From JAXGTO01 sp040774885 (GTDB lineage: Bacteria; Actinomycetota; Coriobacteriia; Coriobacteriales; Eggerthellaceae): a stretch of 64,000 nt of DNA. The notes beneath the pieces are model-generated. The model worked only from the letters and a program-made list of their open reading frames with translations. It was not told the DNA's origin and ran no database searches. The stretch lies in the NCBI GenBank assembly GCA_040774885.1, contig JAXGTO010000005.1:11014-75013 (forward strand). The letters are read 5' to 3'. The position numbers and the translations under genes were made by a program. Shown piece after piece: positions 1 through 6,178 of the stretch (position 1 is the first letter of the stretch; every line of letters begins with the position of its first letter).

Positions 1-1
1 C

Positions 2-178
2 GATCGCATCAACGCCGCATGCGGCCCGGGCACGGCGCAGCTCCACACGTTCGATTCGTGGGGCTACCAGCACATACTGCTTACCGTGAGCGGCTTTGCC
101 GGAAATCCGAAGACGAGCGAGACCGTCGCAACGGTGTTCAATTGGATGGACGGGCTCGATCTGCCGCCCCGCCCATAG
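2..178 (+). CDS. C-terminal fragment of an unidentified protein
   Basis: An open frame enters from the left edge and ends with TAG at 176-178, leaving 58 residues of a longer protein. The tail contains FDSWGYQHILLTVSGF and ends in DLPPRP. I do not recognise the family and the N-terminus lies outside the window. About 170 bases separate it from the next gene, which has its own -10 element and ribosome binding site, so the two are probably not co-transcribed. Confidence 0.5.
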   Translation, partial: DRINAACGPGTAQLHTFDSWGYQHILLTVSGFAGNPKTSETVATVFNWMDGLDLPPRP

Positions 179-311
179 TCAACCCGTCCATCGCCAAATC
201 CCACATCCCTTTGGCACGCGGGGGATCCGGCACGCAACTTCTACCCCAACCATTGAGCGATGCGCTGTTTGGCATCAGGTATTGGAATGGTCGCTTGGTG
301 CGAGAGCATCC

Positions 312-317
312 TATAAT
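312..317 (+). promoter_or_regulatory. -10 element of the CoA-disulfide reductase gene
   Basis: A perfect TATAAT lies 33 bases before the ATG at 351. No convincing -35 hexamer is seen at 17 bases, so only the -10 is claimed. An AAAGGAG ribosome binding site follows at 336-342. Confidence 0.4.
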
Positions 318-350
318 CAGAGACATGATTTCTTGAAAGGAGCGCGAACT

Positions 351-2051
351 ATGAGCGAAGGCAAGAAGATCGTCATCATCGGCGGCGTCGCAGGCGGCGC
401 CAGCACGGCGGCGCGACTGCGACGGCTCGACGAAAGCGCGCATATCGTCATGCTCGAACGCAGCGGTTACGTGTCCTACGCCAACTGCGGCCTGCCGTAT
501 TTCATCGGCGGGATCATCAAGGAACGCAAACGACTCACCCTCCAGACGCCGGAGAGCTTCCACACCCGTTTCAACGTGGATGCCCGCGTCAACACTGAAG
601 CCACTTCCATCGATCGCACCGCGAAGACCATCCATGCGCGCAATCTGGAAACGGGCGAAGAATACGACGAGCCCTACGACGTCTTGGTGCTGTCGCCGGG
701 CGCGCGCCCGTTGACTCCCCCGCTGCCCGGCATCGACGGGCCCAACATCTTCACGCTGCGCAACGTGGAAGACACCTACGCCATCGCCGACTTCATCGAC
801 CAGAAGCAGCCGAAATCCGCCGCCGTGGTGGGCGCCGGCTTCATCGGGCTTGAAATGGCCGAAAATCTGGCCGACCGCGGCATCGCCGTCACCGTCATCG
901 ACAAGCTCGACCACGTCATGCCCACGCTCGATGCCGACATGGCGGCCTTGGTGCACAACCAGCTCTACGATGCCGGCATCAAACTGCGTCTGCGCGCCGG
1001 CGTGGCCGGTTTCGCCCCGCAAGGCGATGCCGTGGAAGTGAGCCTGGACGACGACTGCGGCCCCATCGTCGCCGACATGGCCATCTTGGCCATCGGTGTG
1101 CGGCCCGAAAGCAGCTTGGCCGAAGCCGCCGGCCTGCCGCTGGGCGTGCGCGGCACCATCAAGGTTGACGACCACCTGCGCACCGAGGATTCCAGCATCT
1201 ACGCCGTGGGCGATGCCATCGAAGTGACCAACCCCATCACGGGAGAAGCGACGGCCATCCCCCTGGCCGGTCCTGCCAACAAGCAGGGGCGCATCGTGGC
1301 CGACAACATCTGCGGCGCGGACCGCGCCTACAAGGGGACCATCGGCACCTCCATCATGAAGTGCTTCGATTCCACCATCGCATCGTGCGGTCTTACCTCG
1401 CATGCCGCGCAAACCGCGGGAATCGATTTCGATTACGTGGTCACCGTGCCCAATTCGCACGCGACGTATTATCCTGGCGCCAAGAGCACCATCTTCAAGG
1501 TTCTCTACGAGCGCGGCACCAACCGCATCATCGGCGCGCAGATCTTCGGAAGCGAAGGCGTCGACAAGCACATCGACGTGCTGGCCTGCGCCATCGGCCA
1601 AGGAGCCACCGCCGACGACCTCATGGAGCTGGAACTTTCCTACGCACCGCCCTACTCTTCGGCCAAAGACCCGGTGAATATGGTGGGCTTCGTCATCGAG
1701 AACATCACCACGGGCCTGACGGAAACGGCCCACTGGGACGTGCTGAAGGATTTCCCCGAAGATGCCGTGCTGCTCGATGTGCGCACGCCACGCGAATTCG
1801 CCCAAGACCACGAAGAGGGCGCAGTGCATATCCCGCTCGACGAACTGCGCGACCGTTTGGACGAACTGGACCCCAAGCGCTTCTTGTACGTGTATTGCGA
1901 AGTGGGAATCCGCAGCTACAACGCCTGTCGCATCTTGGCGCAGCACGGCTTCGATTGCGCCTTTTTGGAAGGCGGGCATGCGTACTTCAGCGGCGTGGAT
2001 TACGCATCCTGGCGCAAGGAAGCCACCACCCCCTGCGGCATGCCCCAGTAA
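351..2051 (+). CDS. CoA-disulfide reductase fused to a rhodanese domain
   Basis: 566-residue flavoprotein that should use NAD(P)H and FAD to reduce CoA disulfide or persulfide. The N-terminal FAD motif is IIGGVAGGAS at residues 9-18. The redox cysteine is Cys46 in SYANCGLPYF, the single-cysteine signature of the CoADR/Npsr family. An NAD-binding motif VVGAGFIGLEMAE lies near residue 160. From about residue 463 a rhodanese domain follows (LLDVRTPREF; active-site loop YCEVGIRSY, cysteine near 516). This architecture matches the CoADR-RHD type of Bacillus and the Npsr persulfide reductases. The start at 351 is chosen because of AAAGGAG 9 bases upstream; an open frame to the left lacks a ribosome site. 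The likely role is thiol or sulfane-sulfur homeostasis in the cytoplasm. The preferred substrate (CoA disulfide, CoA persulfide or polysulfide) cannot be decided here. Confidence 0.9.
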   Translation: MSEGKKIVIIGGVAGGASTAARLRRLDESAHIVMLERSGYVSYANCGLPYFIGGIIKERKRLTLQTPESFHTRFNVDARVNTEATSIDRTAKTIHARNLETGEEYDEPYDVLVLSPGARPLTPPLPGIDGPNIFTLRNVEDTYAIADFIDQKQPKSAAVVGAGFIGLEMAENLADRGIAVTVIDKLDHVMPTLDADMAALVHNQLYDAGIKLRLRAGVAGFAPQGDAVEVSLDDDCGPIVADMAILAIGVRPESSLAEAAGLPLGVRGTIKVDDHLRTEDSSIYAVGDAIEVTNPITGEATAIPLAGPANKQGRIVADNICGADRAYKGTIGTSIMKCFDSTIASCGLTSHAAQTAGIDFDYVVTVPNSHATYYPGAKSTIFKVLYERGTNRIIGAQIFGSEGVDKHIDVLACAIGQGATADDLMELELSYAPPYSSAKDPVNMVGFVIENITTGLTETAHWDVLKDFPEDAVLLDVRTPREFAQDHEEGAVHIPLDELRDRLDELDPKRFLYVYCEVGIRSYNACRILAQHGFDCAFLEGGHAYFSGVDYASWRKEATTPCGMPQ

Positions 2052-2081
2052 CCCCGGCCTTTCCGTTCGCACCCCGCAAGC

Positions 2082-2119
2082 AAACGACCGCTCGGCCCCC
2101 ATCGGCTGAGCGGTCGTTT
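2082..2119. terminator. Hairpin terminator, probably bidirectional
   Basis: A perfect 12-bp inverted repeat (AAACGACCGCTC at 2082-2093, its complement at 2108-2119) with a 14-base loop and short T/A runs on both sides. It follows the CoA-disulfide reductase stop by 30 bases and also faces the 3' end of the convergent MerR gene. Confidence 0.75.
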
Positions 2120-2257
2120 ACGTATCGGGATGCAAGCCGAGCGAACACCGCACATCGCATCGCCGTTTTGTTCGAGCCATCTTGCGCGAACGACAGCCGA
2201 GCGGACGGGTTGAAAGCGGCGTCAGCGGAGTCGGACCTCCTCAAAGACAAACAACCA

Positions 2258-3091
2258 TCACGTTGCCTCGACCTTCGCCGATACGGTGCAGCGATAGGAT
2301 CGCCCGCCTTCGCCTTCCAGAAGCCAAAATGAGCTGATTTCATAAAAAGGGCCCGTCCATCCAATGCCGTTTTGCAGCAGGAATTCAGCAAGCTCGCGAT
2401 GGGCCCGGCCCACTTCGGCTTCGATGCCATCGAATGTCAGAAAGGCATAACGGCCGGCGGGGATATGCTCGAAACCCTCGCCGCCGCAGGCAGCAGGCAT
2501 CACCAGGAACATCGAGTCATAGGCCGGAACGTCTTCTTGACGACGTCGGTCATCCGCCGTCATGCCGTATGGGGCCAAGATCACTTCGGGCACCTGCGGG
2601 AATTCGCCTATCAGACGGTCCAGTTCGTCTTCCATCGTCGCTATAACCTGCGCGTCATCGTCCATTGCCTCCCCTTCGCACAGCGTGACTACGGAACGCT
2701 CGGGCATGATCGAGAATTCAACCGTTCCGGAATCGGCCTGCGCGGCCGATTCCGCCTGCTGCAACAGATCCGCCATGACCCGTTCCTTGCGCTTCAGATC
2801 TTCGACACGCCCATGCAGGCGTTCTGCGTTTTCACGCAAAGACGGAATCAGATCCGCCGGCCCTTCGGCAGACAGCGCACGAGCCACATCGTGAAGGGCC
2901 ATCCCCGAATCGACCAATACGTCGATGGCCACGAAACGATAGTAGTCATCGTAGGAATACAGGCGATAACCGGCAGCACTTACTTTGGCCGGATGGAGCA
3001 AGCCGATGCGATCGTAATGGATGAGCGTGTCTTTGGTGGTCTTGCACATGCGGGCGAATTCGCCGCTTTTGAGGAAACCTTTTGAAGGCAT
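2258..3091 (-). CDS. MerR-family transcriptional regulator with effector-binding domain
   Basis: 277 residues. A winged-helix DNA-binding domain is at residues 7-75 (GEFARMCKTTKDTLIHYDRIGLL, then the AAGYRLYSYDDY wing). A coiled-coil dimerisation helix spans about 85-120 (RENAERLHGRVEDLKRKERVMADLLQQAE). The C-terminal 150 residues look like a GyrI/BmrR-type ligand-binding module. ATG at 3091 is preceded by GGAGGG. It is divergent from the MATE exporter gene with only 68 bases between starts, the classic arrangement of a MerR activator and the efflux pump it controls. The inducing ligand is unknown, though BmrR-like regulators usually bind hydrophobic drugs. Confidence 0.85.
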   Translation of the reverse strand: MPSKGFLKSGEFARMCKTTKDTLIHYDRIGLLHPAKVSAAGYRLYSYDDYYRFVAIDVLVDSGMALHDVARALSAEGPADLIPSLRENAERLHGRVEDLKRKERVMADLLQQAESAAQADSGTVEFSIMPERSVVTLCEGEAMDDDAQVIATMEDELDRLIGEFPQVPEVILAPYGMTADDRRRQEDVPAYDSMFLVMPAACGGEGFEHIPAGRYAFLTFDGIEAEVGRAHRELAEFLLQNGIGWTGPFYEISSFWLLEGEGGRSYRCTVSAKVEAT

Positions 3092-3103
3092 CGGAATCCC
3101 TCC

Positions 3104-3134
3104 TTGACTCTGGTGTTACCCCATACTTTAGCAT
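3104..3134 (+). promoter_or_regulatory. Candidate MerR-type promoter and operator for the MATE gene
   Basis: TTGACT at 3104-3109 and TAGCAT at 3129-3134 are separated by 19 bases, the overlong spacer typical of promoters activated by MerR proteins. The spacer contains a near-palindrome TGGTGTTACCCCA (3111-3123, five of six pairs matching) centred between the two hexamers. The geometry and the divergent MerR gene support the assignment. The -10 match is only moderate. Confidence 0.45.
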
Positions 3135-3159
3135 GGGCACCTCGTCCCAAGGAGACCGC

Positions 3160-4521
3160 ATGGAAAAGCTCGCCCAAACGCATACCGCAACTTCCCTCTT
3201 GAAATTCGCATTGCCCAGCGTCTTGATGATGCTGTTCCTGTCCGCCTACACCATGGTGGACGGATTGTTCGTGTCGCAGTTCGTCGGCACAACGGCGCTT
3301 TCGGCGCTGAACATGACCATGCCGCTTATGGGGCTGTTCATGGCGCTGGCCATCATGCCGGCCGCCGGCGGGAGCGCCATCATCGCGTCGGCTTTGGGCG
3401 CGGGCGACCGGAACCGGGCATGCCGGACGTTGTCGCTCATCGTACTGACGGAAGCCATCGTGGGGGTCTCGTTTTCCGTTGCCGGCAACGTCTTCCTGGT
3501 GCCGATCGTCACTGCTCTGGGAGCCAACGCCGATCAGATGCCCTACTGCATCGAATACCTGCGCATCTACCTTGCAGCAGTGCCGTTCCTCATGCTGCAA
3601 AGCTGCTTCCAGACGTTTCTCACCACGGCAGGGCGCCCCGGATTGGGACTCGCGGCGGTAACCTGCGCAGGGTTGGCCAACGTGGCGCTCGATTACGTGT
3701 TCATGGGCTTGCTCGGATCGGGCATCGGCGGGGCAGCCTGGGCAACCGGCATCGGCTACGCCATACCCAGCCTATGCGGCCTGATATTCTTTGCCAAACG
3801 CAGCCGTCCGCTGCACTTCGCGCGCCCGCGCTTCGAGTTGCGGACGTTGGCGCATGCCTGCGGAAACGGAGCGAGCGAGATGGTGGCCAACCTGGCAGAA
3901 AGCGTGACCACCTTCCTGTTCAACATGCAGGCGCTGGCGCTGTTCGGCACCGACGGCGTGGCCGCCATAACGGTGCTGCTTTATTTCGAGTTCCTGTTCA
4001 CCAGCGTGTTCTACGGATACAGCGCCGGGATAGCCCCCGTCATCAGCTACAACAACGGCGCGCGCAACATCGCGCAACTCAAGCATGTCGTGGAATCGGG
4101 CCTCAAAACCATCGCTGCCCTCTGCGCAGCTTCCTTCACGCTCGTCCATTTGCTGGGCCCGACCCTCATAAGCCTGTTCGTCGGCAATTCCCCTGCCGTC
4201 TGCGACATCGCCAATCGAGGGCTGCCAATCTATTCGTGCGCATTCCTGCTGATGGGCTTCACCTTCTTCGTTTCGGATACCTTCACCGCGCTCGGCGACG
4301 GCAAGACATCGGCGCTCATCGCGTTCTCGCGTTCGTTCCTGTTCCTGGGTGCCACGCTTCTGGTGTTGCCGCGCCTTTTCGGCGAGATGGGCCTGTGGTG
4401 CGCACTGCCCGTAGCCGAACTGGCCGGCGCTTTGGTGGCTGGCGCCTGCTTCCTGCGCAATCGCAGGCGCATCGGGTTCGTCGGCAAGGCGCCCGTTGCG
4501 ACGCGTAAAGAAGCAGCCTGA
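3160..4521 (+). CDS. MATE-family multidrug efflux transporter
   Basis: 453-residue membrane protein with about twelve hydrophobic segments and the two-fold organisation of MATE exporters (NorM/MepA group). Recognisable stretches are KFALPSVLMMLFLSAYTMVDGLFVSQFVG near the start and the QSCFQTFLTTAGRPGLG region near the end of the first half. The start at 3160 is chosen because AAGGAGA precedes it by 5 bases; an upstream ATG-less extension overlaps the promoter. These transporters export cationic drugs in exchange for sodium or protons across the cytoplasmic membrane. The divergent MerR gene is the likely activator. The substrate cannot be read from sequence. Confidence 0.85.
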   Translation: MEKLAQTHTATSLLKFALPSVLMMLFLSAYTMVDGLFVSQFVGTTALSALNMTMPLMGLFMALAIMPAAGGSAIIASALGAGDRNRACRTLSLIVLTEAIVGVSFSVAGNVFLVPIVTALGANADQMPYCIEYLRIYLAAVPFLMLQSCFQTFLTTAGRPGLGLAAVTCAGLANVALDYVFMGLLGSGIGGAAWATGIGYAIPSLCGLIFFAKRSRPLHFARPRFELRTLAHACGNGASEMVANLAESVTTFLFNMQALALFGTDGVAAITVLLYFEFLFTSVFYGYSAGIAPVISYNNGARNIAQLKHVVESGLKTIAALCAASFTLVHLLGPTLISLFVGNSPAVCDIANRGLPIYSCAFLLMGFTFFVSDTFTALGDGKTSALIAFSRSFLFLGATLLVLPRLFGEMGLWCALPVAELAGALVAGACFLRNRRRIGFVGKAPVATRKEAA

Positions 4522-4556
4522 AGGCGGACGATACCGTCCACTCGTTTGCAAATCCG

Positions 4557-5264
4557 CTATGCGAGCACTTCACCGCCCAGCGACAGCGTGGTCACTGCGC
4601 AGTCAAGCGATTTTCCCGACTGCTGGAGGGCGGTGCGCACGGCGTGTTCCAAACCGGCGCAGCAGGGCACTTCCATGCGCACGATGGTCACGCTGGTTAT
4701 GTCGTTTTCGGCGATGATGGCCGACAGCTTCTCGGTGTAATCGATGCCATCGAGCTTGGGGCAGCCGATAAGGCAGATGCGTCCGGCAATGTAGTCGCGG
4801 TGAAAGGCGCCGTACGCATAGGCGCAGCAATCTGCGGAAATCAGCAGGTCGGCCCTGGAGAAATAAGGGGCCTGGATCGGGGCCAGCTTGATTTGGACCG
4901 GCCAATTCTCCAGCCTGCTCGGCGCCGTCGGCGCACCTGCGGATGCGGTCGAGGCGCCAGCTGACCCATGGTCGATAACCCGCATGCGCGCACCCGGGCA
5001 TCCACCCGGCGTGCCTGCCGCAGCCGATTCGCGCTTGCGGCGAGCCACCGCATCGGCGTCATAGGCCGCCGCTTCCCGTTCCACGAAATGGATGGCGTCA
5101 ACCGGACAGGCGGGCAGGCAGTCGCCCAAACCGTCGCAATAATCATCGCGCACCAGCCGCGCCCTGCCGTCGATGATGGCGATTGCCCCCTCGTGGCAGG
5201 CTTGTGCGCACAGACCGCACCCGTTGCATGTTTCCTCATCGATTTCAATGACGGTTCTCAGCAT
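4557..5264 (-). CDS. Double [4Fe-4S] ferredoxin-like protein (FrdX/Hcp-associated type)
   Basis: 235 residues. The N-terminus carries one classical cluster motif (CNGCGLCAQAC, residues 13-23) and a second unusual one, CDGLGDCLPACP, with five residues between the first two cysteines. The C-terminal half contains further cysteines (ADCCAYAYGAF, LIGCPKLDG, VPCCAG). This layout resembles ferredoxins found beside Crp/Fnr regulators of nitrosative stress (HcpR/FrdX); naming it so is an inference. AGGAG lies 8 bases before ATG 5264. The frame continues upstream, but that part covers the divergent Crp gene. The probable role is electron transfer or cluster sensing in a stress response. No hcp gene is in the window. 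Confidence 0.75.
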   Translation of the reverse strand: MLRTVIEIDEETCNGCGLCAQACHEGAIAIIDGRARLVRDDYCDGLGDCLPACPVDAIHFVEREAAAYDADAVARRKRESAAAGTPGGCPGARMRVIDHGSAGASTASAGAPTAPSRLENWPVQIKLAPIQAPYFSRADLLISADCCAYAYGAFHRDYIAGRICLIGCPKLDGIDYTEKLSAIIAENDITSVTIVRMEVPCCAGLEHAVRTALQQSGKSLDCAVTTLSLGGEVLA

Positions 5265-5336
5265 TTCCGCCGCTCCTTTTTTCGTGTTCGTGTTCCGAAG
5301 ATTGTCCCGAAGATAGGCGGCGGCTGTTACGCTGTA

Positions 5337-5352
5337 TGTTGTTATGACAACA
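5337..5352. promoter_or_regulatory. Crp/Fnr-type dyad over the start codon of the Crp-family gene
   Basis: TGTTGT-N4-ACAACA is a perfect 6-4-6 palindrome in the geometry of Crp/Fnr operators. Its four-base centre contains the first bases of the ATG at 5344. It lies in the 79-base region shared with the divergent ferredoxin gene, so one bound dimer could repress its own gene and affect the other. Confidence 0.5.
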
Positions 5353-6036
5353 AACGCAAAACACCTCGACTTCGATGCCCTCAGCCGTACGCGCCTGTTC
5401 GCCGGCGCCGAACCGCAAGAAATCGAAGCCATGCTCGATTGTCTGAGTGCGCGCACGAAGCGTTTCAAGCAGGGCGAATACCTGTATCTTATGGGGCAGA
5501 GCATCGATTCGCTGGGGTTGGTCTTGCAAGGCGCCGTGCGCATCGAGAACGCCGACGCATGGGGCAACATCACCGTAATGGAGCATGTGGGCTCAGGTGG
5601 CGTGTTCGCAGCCACGTATGCCGCCCTGCCCCAGACGCCGCTCATGGTAAACGTCGTTGCGGCCAAGGACTGCACCGTGCTGTTCTGCAACGTTGAGCGG
5701 ATCCTGAGCACCTGCACGGACGCTTGCAGCCACCACCGCATCGTGAGCGAGAATCTGCTTGAGATATTCGCCCGCAAAAACCTCGACCTTTCGTGGCGCA
5801 TCTTCCATTCCGCCCCGAAAACCATCCGCGGCAGACTGCTGTCTTTCCTCTCGTTCGAATCGAGCAAAGCCGGAAGCCGCGAATTCGATATCGATTTCAA
5901 TCGCCAGCAACTGGCCGATTATCTGGGCGTGGATCGCAGCGCACTTTCAAACGAACTTTCCAAGATGCAGGCAGAAGGTCTGCTTCGCACGCACCGCAGC
6001 CACTTCGTTTTGGAAGAATCCCAAAACGACGGCTGA
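5344..6036 (+). CDS. Crp/Fnr-family transcriptional regulator
   Basis: 230 residues: cyclic-nucleotide-binding-like beta-barrel (about 10-125), long dimerisation helix, and a C-terminal winged helix with the family recognition helix (RQQLADYLGVDRSALSNELSKM, about 184-205). There is no N-terminal cysteine cluster as in FNR, so the signal is not a canonical oxygen-labile [4Fe-4S] centre. Scattered cysteines (LDC, DCTVLFC) and the adjacent ferredoxin gene fit an HcpR- or DNR-like sensor, but that is an inference. No good ribosome binding site precedes the ATG, so translation may be weak or leaderless. The gene is divergent from the ferredoxin gene, and a perfect dyad covers its start codon. Confidence 0.8.
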   Translation: MTTNAKHLDFDALSRTRLFAGAEPQEIEAMLDCLSARTKRFKQGEYLYLMGQSIDSLGLVLQGAVRIENADAWGNITVMEHVGSGGVFAATYAALPQTPLMVNVVAAKDCTVLFCNVERILSTCTDACSHHRIVSENLLEIFARKNLDLSWRIFHSAPKTIRGRLLSFLSFESSKAGSREFDIDFNRQQLADYLGVDRSALSNELSKMQAEGLLRTHRSHFVLEESQNDG

Positions 6037-6087
6037 CGCTGCGCGGCTTGGCAACTTGAAGATGCCATGGCCGCTCGCCGAATACTA

Positions 6088-6116
6088 TTGATACAGATTA
6101 TCATTAGCGCTATCCT
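6088..6116 (+). promoter_or_regulatory. Promoter with Fur-like box for the rubredoxin-FdhA fusion
   Basis: TTGATA (6088-6093), a 17-base spacer and TATCCT (6111-6116) form a near-consensus sigma-70 promoter, 63 bases before the ATG. The spacer holds GATACAGATTATCATTAGC (6090-6108), which matches 15 of 19 positions of the classical E. coli Fur box. The core TGATA-N5-TATCA is a perfect dyad. Iron or redox control is therefore plausible for this iron-rich enzyme. The actual regulator is unknown. Confidence 0.6.
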
Positions 6117-6178
6117 TCTTGCCAGACAGACGAGAAATAGCCCATTGCGCTTGCGCAGTGGGCGGCAAGGACGTGCTT

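Noticed and set aside
6089..6102. FNR-type site (TTGAT half) upstream of the formate dehydrogenase
   Set aside because: The second half does not match ATCAA at the correct spacing; the Fur-like match is stronger and longer.
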